From positions 1,178,001 through 1,242,000 of the forward strand of contig JASGIG010000001.1 in NCBI GenBank assembly GCA_047602055.1: a stretch of DNA of 64,000 bases, written 5' to 3'. Shown one piece after another: positions 1 through 11,965 of this stretch. Numbering within the stretch: position 1 is the stretch's first letter; each line of letters begins with the position of its first letter. The DNA is from JAODBQ01 sp047602055 (GTDB taxonomy: Bacteria; Actinomycetota; Acidimicrobiia; Acidimicrobiales; Ilumatobacteraceae). The notes beneath the pieces were generated by a model. The model had not been told where the DNA came from. It was given only the letters and a program-made list of their open reading frames with translations, and made no database searches. The position numbers and the translations under genes are program-made.

Positions 1-3160
<3,160 letters not shown>

Positions 3161-3165
3161 GCGCC

Positions 3166-5041
3166 TCACTGTGGCAGACCGCGCAGCGCGAACACATGCG
3201 CCGGTTGCACCCAGGGATCGAGGCGGACGTACTGGTGCCAGCCCTCCCAGCGGTACGTCTGCCCGGTGAGCAGATCGTGAGCGAGGACCGCGGTCGCGTC
3301 GGCCAGGCCGAGGGCGAACAGGTCGAGGTGGATCACCGTCTCGCGGGCGTTGACGAAGTCGGTGTTGACGACGACGAGCACCGGATCGTCGGACAGGCCC
3401 TCGGCGCCCGGCCATGGCGGCGCCACCTTGCTGTAGGCGACGAACGCGTCGTCGTCGCTGCCGTGGAAGACGAGCGAGCGGTCGTGGTGCAGGGCGCGGT
3501 GGGTGCGGCGGATCTCGTTGACGAGGCGGATCTCCGGCGCCAGCGAGCGCGGGTCGTCGAGCCGCCAGGCGCGCAGCTGGTACTTCTCGCTGTCGAGGTA
3601 CTCCTCGCTGCCCTCGTGCACGGCGACGTGCTGGAGCAGCTCGAACGGCGGCCCGTACACGCCGTACGTGGCGTTCAGCGTCGCCGCGAGGATCAGCCGG
3701 GCGAGGAACGTCTGGCGATGGCCCTGCTGCAGCTCGGCGGTGAGGATGTCCGGCGTGTTCGGCCACGCCGCGCCACGGAAGTGCTCGACCTCCTCGCCGC
3801 GCAGCATCTGCGCGTAGTAGTCGCGCAGCTGCCACGGGGCGTGCTGCCACGGGAAGTGCGTGTACGACTGGGTGAAGCCGACGCGTGACAGCTCGAGCAT
3901 CAGCTCCGGGTGGGTGAACGCCTCGGCGAGGAAGATCAGGCCGGGGTCGTCGCGCTTGAGCCTCGGCGATCGCCCACTCCCAGAACGCCAGCGGCTTGGT
4001 GTGCGGGTTGTCGACGCGGAACGTGCGCACGCCGAGGCGTCGCCACACGCGGATCGTCTCGGCGAGCGCCTCCCACAGCGACGCCCACGCCGGCGTGTCG
4101 AAGGCCAGCGGGACGATGTCCTGGTAGCGCTTCGGCGGGTTCTCGGCGTAGGCGATCGTCCCGTCGGGGCGGACGTGGAACCACTCGGGATGGGCGGCGA
4201 CCCACGGGTGGTCGGGGCTGCACTGGAAGGCGATGTCGAGGGCGAGCTCCAGACCGAGGTCGTGGGCCGCGGCGACGAGCGCGGCGACGTCGTCGCGCGT
4301 GCCGAGCGCGGGGTGGACGGCGTCGTGACCGCCCTCGCGCGAACCGATCGCCCACGGGCTGCCGACGTCGTGCGCGCCGGCGGTCACCGAGTTGTTCGCG
4401 CCCTTGCGGTGCGAGGTGCCGATCGGGTGGATCGGCGGCAGGTAGACGACGTCGAAGCCGAGGTCGGCGACGTACGCCAGGCGGTCGATCGCGTCGACGA
4501 GGGTGCCGTGCCGCGGCTCGTCAACGTTCGCCTCGTCGCCGTTCGCCTCGTCGACGGCCGTCGAGCGGGGGAACAGCTCGTACCACGCGCCGAACGCGGC
4601 GACGGGCCGGTCGACGACGACGGCGAACGGCCCGGCGCGCTGCTCGTCGCTGACCCGCCGGTCCAGTGCGGCCAGTTCGCGCTCGTCGAGGTCGGCCTCC
4701 AAACCGGCGGCGAGCTTGCGGTCGATGCGCGACTGCAGGGTCGCGGCGTGATCGATCCACGCCTCGACCGTCAGCTCGTGGCGCCCGATCGCCTCGACGA
4801 CGACGGTCGTCGTGTAGCGCGGGCCGTCCACCTGGTGCATCGGGCGGTTCACCACCTGGCCATCCGGCATCGTGTGCCGGAGGTTGACGACGAGCACCAT
4901 GTGCTGATCGCAGAGGACCACCGTCTCGGCGACGACGTGGTCACCGGCGATGCGCTTGGCGGGCCTCGCGCCGCGCTGGACGGACGGTCGGAACGAAGCG
5001 ATCGTCAGCCGGCTCGGCCGATCCCGCGGCGGTCCCGGCAC
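3166..5041 (-). CDS. glgE: Maltosyltransferase GlgE, interrupted by a one-base frameshift
   Basis: GlgE transfers maltosyl units from maltose 1-phosphate to the growing alpha-1,4-glucan. The upstream frame starts at GTG 5041, overlapping the previous stop by one base, and carries VVYLPPIHPIGTSHRKG, DVGSPWAIGSREGGHD, CAPDHPW-type and FRVDNPHTKP (nucleophile Asp near 343). The downstream frame carries LAEAFTHPEL (acid/base Glu), GFTQSYTHF and EGSEEYLDSEKYQLR. The frames switch at about 3955-3963: IAE is followed by GAGGCTCAAG where GAGGTCAAG would be expected, one extra C. With that base removed the protein is about 624 residues, normal for the family. Both catalytic acids lie on opposite sides of the break, so the unshifted product would be inactive. 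Either a consensus error or a real mutation. Confidence 0.9.
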
Positions 5042-5226
5042 TACTGCGCGGCCGCCTTGACGGCGAAGTCATACACGCCGTTGGCGCCAGCCGCGTCGGA
5101 CGGCTCGGCCGAGCCGCGGTCGACGAGCCGCTTGCGCGCCTGCTCGAACAGCTCCGTCGCCCTGCCGGTGGCCACCAGCCACCCGGCGACGAAGCCGAGC
5201 ACCAGACCGAACTTGAATCGGGACAT
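5041..5226 (-). CDS. Small single-helix membrane protein
   Basis: A 61-residue protein beginning MSRFKFGLVLGFVAGWLVA, with one hydrophobic helix at residues 5-20 followed by a basic, then mildly acidic tail ending in KAAAQ. The ATG at 5224-5226 has a strong AGGAGG ribosome site at 5231-5236. Its TAG stop overlaps the GTG start of glgE by one base, so it is the first gene of the glgE-treS transcript and probably translationally coupled to it. Similar short helix-plus-charged-tail proteins are common in actinobacteria. Function is unknown; I infer only a membrane location. Confidence 0.75.
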   Translation of the reverse strand: MSRFKFGLVLGFVAGWLVATGRATELFEQARKRLVDRGSAEPSDAAGANGVYDFAVKAAAQ

Positions 5227-5393
5227 CGGTTCCTCCTGTCGTCCTTGTCGTGGAGCAGTCTGCCCGCGCTACCCGGGCCATGCGCTGCTGCAACCCCGCC
5301 GCGTGGTTTACCGTCTCCGCCGCCCGGGTATGCGCGGCGGGAGTCAGGAGACTGGCGGAGGCAGTGACGAGCTCGACGAAGGACAGGAGGAGC

Positions 5394-6116
5394 GTGGCCG
5401 CCGTGACGATCCGACTGTCGGCGCCGGCGGCCTGGTGCCCGTCGTACCGCAGCGCCTGCGCCGGATGGCCACCCGCCGTCGTCCTCGAGGTCTGCGCTGC
5501 CGGCAGCACCTGGCCGCCCGATGGCGAGCCGGACGACGACGTGCTCGTGCAAGCGCTGGTCACCGGCGCGCCCGGCGGGGCGACGTCGGTGTCGTTGCAG
5601 CCGTTCACCTCGCGACCCGGTTCGGCACACGCGACGATCGCCGGCGGGTCGCCGATGTCCGCGGCGAGCTTCTGCGCCTGGGCGCGGCGGGCGCTGCTCG
5701 GGACGGCCAACCCGGCGATGAACGACGCGCTGGCCTGGTCGCTGCCCCACGACGTGACCGAGCTCGACCTGCCCGCCGACGCCCGTGCGTCGCATCACGC
5801 GCGCACGGCGATGCGCACGATCGCCGCCGGGATGAGTTGCTTCGACGACGTCCTGCTGGCGACGAGCGAGCTGACCGCGAACGCGTTGCAGCACGGCGGC
5901 GGCTCGCCGCACCTGACCGTCGTGCGTGACGAGCACACCATCGTCGTGGCCCTCACCGACCGCCGCCCCGACGTGCTGCCCGTGGTCCTGCCGATGCGCG
6001 GCACGGTGGCACAGTCGGGCCGCGGGATGGCGATCGTCGAGGCGATCTCCAGTCATTGGGGCGTCACCGTGTACCACGACCGCAAGGTCGTGTGGTGCGA
6101 GCTGACGAGTCGCTGA
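5394..6116 (+). CDS. RsbW-like ATP-binding regulatory protein (HATPase_c_2)
   Basis: The C-terminal ~110 residues are a GHKL/HATPase domain of the anti-sigma-factor kinase type: N-box ELTANALQHGGG near residue 161 and the G1-like stretch SGRGMAIVEAISSHWGV. The N-terminal ~110 residues hold no motif I recognise. AGGAGG at 5385-5390 supports a GTG start at 5394 or 5403; the frame is open further upstream but without a ribosome site. Such proteins bind or phosphorylate anti-anti-sigma factors or act as histidine-kinase-like partners. The adjacent same-strand response regulator 49 bp downstream suggests a shared signalling pathway. Partner sigma factor not visible. Confidence 0.75.
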   Translation: MAAVTIRLSAPAAWCPSYRSACAGWPPAVVLEVCAAGSTWPPDGEPDDDVLVQALVTGAPGGATSVSLQPFTSRPGSAHATIAGGSPMSAASFCAWARRALLGTANPAMNDALAWSLPHDVTELDLPADARASHHARTAMRTIAAGMSCFDDVLLATSELTANALQHGGGSPHLTVVRDEHTIVVALTDRRPDVLPVVLPMRGTVAQSGRGMAIVEAISSHWGVTVYHDRKVVWCELTSR

Positions 6117-6165
6117 GCGCTCCCCGATGGGTTGACCCACCACCCGTGCGGGTACTGCGGCGCCG

Positions 6166-6789
6166 GTGGAGATCAAACTCGCATTGCTCGACGACTACGA
6201 CATCGTCGTCGATGGACTGGCGGCCCTGCTGAAGCCGTTCCCCGACCTGCGCGTGGTCGAGCTCGACGTTCGCGAGACGTCCGTGGAGTCGCCCATCGAC
6301 ATCGCCCTGTTCGACACCTACGGCCGCGTCGGGATGCCGTGGGAGCAGTTGCGCGATCTGATCCAGCTGCCCCGCATCGCTCACACCGTGGTGTTCACGT
6401 TCGACTTCGGCAGCGCGTTGGTGGACCGGGCGCTCTCGATGGGAGTGCACGGCTACTTGTGGAAGGGGCTGTCACCGCAGGGGCTGGCCGGGTCGTTGCG
6501 GCGCATCGCCGGAGGAGAGGTGGTCGTGTCCAGACGGGAGAACCAGGCCCGTCAACCGGACCGCTCGTACCGCTGGCCGTTCGACGACCTCGGCCTGTCG
6601 GCCAGGGAGAGCGAGGTGCTGGCGCTGCTGTCGGAGGGACTGAGCAACCAGGAGATCGCCGACGCGCTGTACCTCAACGTCGAGACGGTCCGCTCACACC
6701 TCAAGCAGGTGTACAGCAAGCTCGGCGTGCACAACCGCACGCAGGCCACCGCCAAGGCGCTGCGCGACCCGGCGTTCCAACAGCGCTGA
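6166..6789 (+). CDS. NarL/LuxR-type response regulator
   Basis: A 207-residue two-domain regulator starting at GTG 6166. Receiver domain, residues 1-115: acidic pair LLDDYD at 8-11, phospho-acceptor Asp in IALFDTYG near 50, Thr in VVFTFDF and conserved Lys in YLWKGLS near 105. LuxR-type HTH, residues 143-205: LSARESEVLALLSEGLSNQE, then the recognition helix NVETVRSHLKQVYSKLGV. All residues needed for phosphorylation and DNA binding appear present. It follows an RsbW-like ATPase; no classical sensor kinase is in the window. Confidence 0.92.
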   Translation: MEIKLALLDDYDIVVDGLAALLKPFPDLRVVELDVRETSVESPIDIALFDTYGRVGMPWEQLRDLIQLPRIAHTVVFTFDFGSALVDRALSMGVHGYLWKGLSPQGLAGSLRRIAGGEVVVSRRENQARQPDRSYRWPFDDLGLSARESEVLALLSEGLSNQEIADALYLNVETVRSHLKQVYSKLGVHNRTQATAKALRDPAFQQR

Positions 6790-6839
6790 GCGCGGCGGCG
6801 GGTCGTCTCCATCACCCGTCGGCGAGGTGAGCGGCGGTG

Positions 6840-7221
6840 GGTGGTCGGGCGTACTGCGGTTCGATGCGGTCGTGGAACGTGCACAGGAGTCGCCCGTTGT
6901 CCTGGGTGGGCGAAGGAGTCGTGGCCGATGGCGATGTTGGCCAGGATCCTGGCGGGCCGCCCGGTCGCGGGCATGGCCATCGCCCGGCGGGCCATCTCCA
7001 CCAACGCCAACGCTCGCCACTCGGCGGCCGGACGCTCCGGCTGCCCGGCCGACAGTTCGGCGGTGATCGCGTCGAGTGCGTTGGTGACGATCTGACCACC
7101 GACCGGGTCGACTACTGGCGTCGGCGCGCTGACGCCAGTAGCCGAGCACCTTGCGCAACTCCTCGACGCGCAGGCCGCGGGTCTGCGTGACGAGCGTCTC
7201 CTCGTCACGGGTGAACACCAT
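6840..7221 (-). pseudogene. Decayed DUF222/HNH endonuclease-family (13E12-like) remnant
   Basis: Three short pieces of one protein family lie in order in three minus-strand frames. The first (from 7221) gives VEELRKVLGYWRQRADAS, the second DPVGGQIVTNALDAITAEL followed by WRALALVEMARRAMAMPA, the third DNGRLLCTFHDRIEPQY. This is the order of DUF222 and the C-terminal HNH region in the abundant actinobacterial DUF222-HNH proteins. The parts between are missing, and the full family is ~400 residues, so this is a degraded fragment with deletions and frameshifts. It fills the gap 6790-7265, in which no intact gene is seen. Confidence 0.7.
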
Positions 7222-7265
7222 CTCATGGAGTCAGGATCAGAATGGGCCGCGGCCCGTTGGCGCCG

Positions 7266-8576
7266 TCACAGCTCCAGCCCGTAGCCGAGCAGGTGGACGC
7301 CCGGGACGGGTTCGGCGTCGAGCTCGGGGCGGCGCACGAAGCCCATGCGCTCGTAGAGGCCGTGGGCGCGGGTCATCCAGACGCCGGAGTGGATGAGCAG
7401 GCGACGCTTGTTGCCGGCGCGGGCGCGCTCGACGCACCATTGCACCAGTGCGCGGCCGGCGCCCGAGCCCTGCACGGCCGGGTCGACGGCGAGCATCCGG
7501 AACGCGCTCGCGTCCGGGTCGTCGTGCTCGGACATCGGGTTCGAGTGCTCGGCGACGTAGGTCACCGAGCCGACCACCCGCCCGTCGATCACGGCCACCG
7601 CGACATCCGCCTCGCGGGCGCGCCCGGCGACGTCGAGCAGCTCCGCCTCGTAGTTCGGGTCGTGCGGGTAGCCCTCGTCACTGAGGTACGCGGCCAGCAC
7701 CAGGCGTCCGAGTGCGTCGGCGTCGTCGCGAGGTGAGAGCAGCCGCACCGAGGCACCAGGCCGCTCCCTGCGGGCGATCGCCAGCAGGTGCGGGCCGACG
7801 CCGAGCAGCGACGGCACCGCCTCGACGGCGCGGAGGACGTCGAGCAGCAGCGCTCGTTCGTCCGGGTCGTCCATGCGAGCGTCGATGTCAGCCAGCGCGA
7901 AGGCGATGGACTCGACGCTGACGACAGCGTCGAGCGCGAGCCCGGCGGCGGCGACCTCCTCGGCGAGCAGGTCGGGTGGGTGGGTGAAGCCGGCGAAGCC
8001 ACCGTCGTGGACCGGCGGCAGCGTGCCGTCGCGCTCGGCCTCCTCGACGGCTGGTACGAACGCCGGGTACGTGAGGTGGCCGCGCCCGAGGAGCAGCCCG
8101 TCGAGCCGTGGTGCCCAGCGGGAGATCGCCGCGGCATGGACGGAACCGCCGGGCCGGACGATCCGCCGCGCCTCGCGCAGCGCGGTCAGCCGGTCGGCGG
8201 CCTCGGGCAGGTGATACAGCGGGCCGAGCAGGAGCACGGCGTCGACGGACTCGTCGGGCAGGTCGAGGGCGCGGGCGTCGCCGACGGTGGCATCGACGCG
8301 ATCACCGTGGCGCGCCCGGACCTGCGCGACGTGGTGAGCGACGACGTCGCGATGCACCACCCGGTAGCCCGCCTCGACGAGCCAGTCGGTGTAGCGGCCG
8401 GGGCCGCCACCGATGTCGGCGACCACCGCCGGTGGTGCCGGCAGCGAGCGCCCGACGATCTCCACCGTGCGGGCGAGCTCGACGCGCCCGACGCCGATCG
8501 TCAGCCGGTCGCGCTCCGCGTCGCAGGCGTAGTAGGCCTGCAGCGCGTCGTCGGGCATCCCGGCAATCGTGGCCAT
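7266..8576 (-). CDS. Class I SAM methyltransferase fused to GNAT acetyltransferase
   Basis: A 436-residue fusion. Residues ~45-270 are a Rossmann methyltransferase: VVADIGGGPGRYTDWL (motif I, SAM binding), VGDARALDLP, VDAVLLLGPLYHL and ARRIVRPGGSV. Residues ~285-436 are a GNAT domain: FRMLAVDPAVQGSGAGRALV contains the acetyl-CoA pyrophosphate loop, followed by GLYERMGFVRRPELD. The start is ATG 8576 or ATG 8558; neither has a good ribosome site. Substrates of both halves are unknown; I infer modification of one small molecule or peptide. Upstream neighbour on the same strand is the DNA ligase, 134 bp away. Confidence 0.85.
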   Translation of the reverse strand: MATIAGMPDDALQAYYACDAERDRLTIGVGRVELARTVEIVGRSLPAPPAVVADIGGGPGRYTDWLVEAGYRVVHRDVVAHHVAQVRARHGDRVDATVGDARALDLPDESVDAVLLLGPLYHLPEAADRLTALREARRIVRPGGSVHAAAISRWAPRLDGLLLGRGHLTYPAFVPAVEEAERDGTLPPVHDGGFAGFTHPPDLLAEEVAAAGLALDAVVSVESIAFALADIDARMDDPDERALLLDVLRAVEAVPSLLGVGPHLLAIARRERPGASVRLLSPRDDADALGRLVLAAYLSDEGYPHDPNYEAELLDVAGRAREADVAVAVIDGRVVGSVTYVAEHSNPMSEHDDPDASAFRMLAVDPAVQGSGAGRALVQWCVERARAGNKRRLLIHSGVWMTRAHGLYERMGFVRRPELDAEPVPGVHLLGYGLEL

Positions 8577-8710
8577 CGCCGCCGGTGCCGCGCCAGCCGT
8601 TTCAGCCGGCCGGCGCAGCTACGACGCCTGGGCCTTGTGCCAGCGCACGAACGCACACGTCGGTTTGTGCGCTGACACAGATCCCTGTGAGCCCGCCGGA
8701 CGGGTCGGCG

Positions 8711-9611
8711 TCAGCCGATCAGACGTAGATAGCTCGATTGGCGGACGAGGCCGATGTTGGTGAACTCGGAGAGGTCGATCTCGGCGGTGAGCTCGGGCTT
8801 CACCCACGTCGGCTTGTCGCGCAGGTACTCGCGCGGTGGTGGCGGGTCGAACGGGCAGGTGTCGGTGCGCAGGGCGCGCAGCTTGGCGCGGCAGCATCTC
8901 CAGCGTCGCCTGGTCGAAGCCGGTGCCGACGCCGCCGGCGAACGCCAGACGGCCGTCGTCGGCGCGGCGGCCGACGAGCAGCGCGCCGAACGTGCGCTCG
9001 CGGTTGCCCGTTCCCGGGGTGTAGCCGCCGATGACGACCTCGGCGCGGATCCGGTTCTTGATCTTGCGCCACTCCTTGGTGCGCTTGCCCGGGACGTACG
9101 TCGAGCCGAGGCGCTTGGCCATGACGCCCTCCATGCCACGCTCGGCGGTGGCCGCCAACAGCGCGGCGCCGTCGCCGATGCGATGCGCCGGCACCAGCCA
9201 GTTGGAGCCCGGCTCGACGAGGTCGGCGAGCAGCTCGCGGCGCTGCTCGTAGGGCAGGCCGACCGTGTCGGTGGTGTCGACGGACAGCACGTCGAACACG
9301 TGGTACACGGCCTGGGTGTCGTGGCGCTGCAGCGCCTCGAAGCTCGGCCGGCCGGTGTCGTCGAAGCACACGAGCTCGCCGTCGAGCACGGCCCGCCGGG
9401 CGTTCACCGCGCCGGCGAGCCCGGCGACCTCCGGGTACTTCGCGGTGACGTCGAGCGGGCGCCGGCTCTGCAGCCGCAGCGTCCCGTCCTCGACGAACGC
9501 GATCGTGCGGTACCCGTCCCACTTGATCTCGTAGGCCCAGTTGGGGTCGTCGGCCTCGCCCGGCAGCGAGCCGAGCGTCGCGTTCATCGGCCCGACTGGG
9601 AACCGCAGCAC
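8711..9611 (-). CDS. ATP-dependent DNA ligase (LigC/LigD-ligase type), frameshifted
   Basis: Short ATP-dependent ligase with adenylation and OB-fold domains. The adenylated Lys is in YEIKWDGYR (K30 from GTG 9611); also ELVCFDDTGRPSFEALQ, GMEGVMAKRLGSTY (motif IV) and KEWRKIKNRI (motif V). The frame breaks at about 8890-8895: TLEML then continues in another frame as AKLRALRTDTCPF to DLSEFTNIGLVRQSSYLRL. CTGCCGCGCC in place of CTGCGCGCC, one extra C, explains the break; corrected length is ~299 residues. GTG 9611 lies 2 nt after the upstream stop, with ATG 9587 an alternative. Likely a repair ligase (NHEJ or base-excision); no Ku or polymerase partner is seen. Confidence 0.85.
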
Positions 9612-9613
9612 GG

Positions 9614-10861
9614 TCAGTCGGTGGCGGTCGCCGGTACCCTGCTCGACAGCACGCCGGACGATTCGAGCTCGTCGAGCGTGGCGTCGTCGTAGCCGAGCAG
9701 CTCGCCGAGCACGGCTCGGTTGTCCTCGCCGCGGTAGCGTGGCGAGCCGACGACGCCGTGGTCGCTGCCGCCGAAGCGCCACGGGGAGTTCGGGATGCGG
9801 ATCGTCCCGCCGCCGCGGTCGGACACCAGCGTGGTGACCTCGCGGGCCTCGGCCCAGTCGGTGCTGCACACCTCGCGCACCGTGCGCACCTGGCCGGCGG
9901 CCATCCCGGCGCCGGTCAGCGCTGCCTCGGCGGTGTCGCCGTCGGGCATCGTCGCCGCCCAGTCGCGCAGCGCGCCGAGGATCTCACCGACGTGATCCTT
10001 GCGTTGCAGCTGTGTCGCCAGGCGCGGATCGTCGATCAGGTCCTCACGCCCCGCGGCGCGCATGAACATCTGGAAGCTGCCGTTCTCCGCCGGATGACCG
10101 GCAGCGATCACCCGGTCGCCGTTGGCGACGGTCAGCACCGGGTAGTCGGCGGCGCCGAAGCTGCGGATCCACTCCGGGTCGACGGGGCCGTCCCACAGCA
10201 GGTCCTGGGCGTGGTCGTTGACGTACAGCATCACCTGGGCCATCGCCAGGTCGAGGTGCTCGCCGCGACCGGTGCGCTCACGCTGGTACAGCGCGGCCAG
10301 GATCCCGGCGCAGCACGACATCCCGGTGTAGACGTCGGCGTGGCTGAACGGATCGTTGGCGGCGCCCCCGCCACGCCCGGCGGCCTGGTAGTCGACGTAG
10401 CCGACCTCGGCGGCCACCACCGAGGCGTACGCCTTGCGCCGCGCCCACGGTCCGGTCTGCCCGTAGCCGGTGATCGAGGCGTAGACGATGCGCGGGTTGC
10501 GTGCCGCGACGGCCTCGTAGCCGATGCCCATGCGGTCGGCGACACCGGGGCGGAAGTTCTCGATGAGCACGTCGCAGTGCTCGGCCAGCGCGAGGAGGAT
10601 CTCCTTGGCCTCGGGCACGTTCATGTCGAGGCTGACGTTGCGCTTGCCGCTGTTCTGCTGGGCGTAGTAGCTGGTGATCCCGTTGATCTTCGGGGTGGCG
10701 AAGCGGGTGGTGTCGCCGGCGGGCGGCTCGACCTTGACGATCTCGGCGCCGAGGTCGGCGAGCATGCGGGCGGCGTGCGGCCCGCTGAGCACACGGCTGA
10801 GGTCGAGGACGCGGACGCCGGCGAGCGGGCGGTCACCGGCGGGAACGGCTGACGGAGGCAC
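9614..10861 (-). CDS. Class III CoA-transferase (CaiB/BaiF family)
   Basis: A 415-residue family III CoA-transferase, moving CoA between carboxylic acids. Characteristic stretches: LAGVRVLDLSRVLSGPHAAR, LADLGAEIVKVEPPAGD, ENFRPGVADRMGIGYE and ITGYGQTGPWA, later GRGEHLDLAMAQVML. The start GTG 10861 is chosen because TACCGT lies 6 nt upstream on the minus strand (leaderless pattern) and the protein begins just before the family core. The DNA ligase follows within 2 nt, so both are probably on one transcript. The substrate cannot be told from sequence. Confidence 0.9.
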   Translation of the reverse strand: MPPSAVPAGDRPLAGVRVLDLSRVLSGPHAARMLADLGAEIVKVEPPAGDTTRFATPKINGITSYYAQQNSGKRNVSLDMNVPEAKEILLALAEHCDVLIENFRPGVADRMGIGYEAVAARNPRIVYASITGYGQTGPWARRKAYASVVAAEVGYVDYQAAGRGGGAANDPFSHADVYTGMSCCAGILAALYQRERTGRGEHLDLAMAQVMLYVNDHAQDLLWDGPVDPEWIRSFGAADYPVLTVANGDRVIAAGHPAENGSFQMFMRAAGREDLIDDPRLATQLQRKDHVGEILGALRDWAATMPDGDTAEAALTGAGMAAGQVRTVREVCSTDWAEAREVTTLVSDRGGGTIRIPNSPWRFGGSDHGVVGSPRYRGEDNRAVLGELLGYDDATLDELESSGVLSSRVPATATD

Positions 10862-10867
10862 GACCTG

Positions 10868-10873
10868 ACGGTA
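10868..10873 (-). promoter_or_regulatory. Probable leaderless -10 box (TACCGT) of the CoA-transferase
   Basis: TACCGT on the minus strand, 6 nt before GTG 10861. Fits the actinobacterial TANNNT -10 hexamer placed so that the start codon is at or near the transcript 5' end. No convincing -35 is seen. Confidence 0.4.
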
Positions 10874-10882
10874 GTCATTCGT

Positions 10883-10957
10883 GCTTCGGTCGCCGCAGAG
10901 CGGCTCCGCTTGGCCTGCCGTGCTCGCTGCCTCCGCTGCGCTTCGGCGCTCGCCGCT
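10883..10957 (+). repeat. Dispersed repeat family B, copy 1
   Basis: About 75 bp, starting GCTTCGGTCGC and ending GCTTCGGCGCTCGCCGC. Near-identical copies occur at 17251-17323 (inverted), 17810-17884 and 19773-19846 (inverted), all between genes. The core includes CTGCCGTGCTCGCTGC and CCGCTGCGCTTCGGCG. It sits in the 336 bp divergent gap between the CoA-transferase and the lipase-like hydrolase, which also holds the family A hairpin pair. Confidence 0.8.
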
Positions 10958-11019
10958 CCGTGGGTCGGTGGTCGTCGTGGGTCGGTGGTCGTCGTGGGTC
11001 GGAGGGCGTCGCCGCCGTG

Positions 11020-11123
11020 CGATTCGAGATGTGCGCACCGGCGCCGCACATCTCACATCGCGCTGGCGGAGCGGCGCACGGCGATTCGAGATGTGCGCAG
11101 CTGGGCGGCACATCTCGAATCGC
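11020..11123. repeat. Family A hairpin repeat, tandem pair 1
   Basis: Two hairpin units about 62 bp apart. Unit 2 has perfect arms GATTCGAGATGTGC and GCACATCTCGAATC around an 11-nt loop; unit 1 has the same left arm and a right arm with CACATC in place of GAATC. Three other loci in the window carry the same pair (24712, 29393, 39359). Here it lies in a divergent gap. Confidence 0.9.
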
Positions 11124-11185
11124 GGTCGGTGGGCGGGGACGCTCGGCGCTCGCTGCGCCGCGGATCGGCGGTGCCACCGAGCCCG

Positions 11186-11191
11186 TACGAT
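11186..11191 (+). promoter_or_regulatory. Probable leaderless -10 box (TACGAT)
   Basis: TACGAT lies 6 nt before GTG 11198, with no ribosome site between; fits a leaderless promoter and supports the chosen start. Confidence 0.45.
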
Positions 11192-11197
11192 CACGAC

Positions 11198-11965
11198 GTG
11201 GCGCGGACGGTCCAGCTCGACGGTGTGGAGGTGCCGGCGCCGGTGACGCCCGAGCGGCGGGCGCGCACCGAGGCGCTGCTCCTGCTCGAGCCGGCGCGGC
11301 TGGCGATCAACAGCTGGCGGCTCGTCGCCCGCCGCGCCCCGGTGCGCCGGACGGTGATGGTCCTGCCCGGCCGCGGCGGCAACGACGCGACCACCGCGCC
11401 GCTGCGCGCCTACCTGCGCTCGCTCGGTCACGACGTGCACGGCTGGGGGCTCGGGGTGCATCGCGGCGAGGTGCCGCACAACGTGACGCTGCTGAAGCGC
11501 CGCCTCGGCGCGCTGCGCGAGGCGCACGACCGTCCGGTGGCGCTGGTCGGTTGGAGCCTCGGCGGGATCGTCGCCCGCGAGCTGGCCCGCCATGAGGCCG
11601 AGCGGGTGTCGCACGTGATCACCATGGGCGCGCCCGTGGTCGGTGGGGCGAAGTACACCGCGCTGGCGTCGACGTACCGCGCCCGCGGCGTCGACCTCGA
11701 CGAGGTCGAGCTGGAGCTGGCGCGGCGAGCCCGTCTCGCCGACCACATCGCCGTGACGTCGATCTTCAGCAAGCTCGACGGCGTCGTCTCCTGGCCGGCG
11801 TGCATCGACCGGGCCAATCCGCAGGCCGAGCACGTCGAGGTGGTCGCCACCCACCTCAGCCTCGGCTACCACCACGAGGTGTGGCGGGCGGTGGCCGAGC
11901 GCCTGGCCCGCCCGCACGTGCTGGATCCACGAGAAGCCTCGGAGGGGACCGACGCCGATGCATGA
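11198..11965 (+). CDS. Alpha/beta hydrolase, lipase/esterase-like
   Basis: A 255-residue alpha/beta hydrolase. MVLPGRGGNDATTAPLRAYL supplies the oxyanion region, and VALVGWSLGGIVARELARH contains the nucleophile elbow G-W-S-L-G. Later HLSLGYHHEVW likely supplies the catalytic His. The pattern resembles PGAP1/triacylglycerol-lipase-type esterases. GTG 11198 is supported by a TACGAT box 6 nt upstream. Its last 8 bases overlap the alpha-mannosidase start, so the two are cotranscribed and probably translationally coupled. Substrate unknown. Confidence 0.8.
   Translation: MARTVQLDGVEVPAPVTPERRARTEALLLLEPARLAINSWRLVARRAPVRRTVMVLPGRGGNDATTAPLRAYLRSLGHDVHGWGLGVHRGEVPHNVTLLKRRLGALREAHDRPVALVGWSLGGIVARELARHEAERVSHVITMGAPVVGGAKYTALASTYRARGVDLDEVELELARRARLADHIAVTSIFSKLDGVVSWPACIDRANPQAEHVEVVATHLSLGYHHEVWRAVAERLARPHVLDPREASEGTDADA

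Noticed and set aside
3166..3900. The glgE downstream half as a separate short gene
   Set aside because: It starts in mid-domain, lacks the nucleophile region and matches the C-terminal half of GlgE exactly where the upstream frame stops matching.
10862..11197. A small protein gene in the gap before the lipase-like hydrolase
   Set aside because: Open frames there are made entirely of repeat B and family A sequence and show no start context or conserved pattern.
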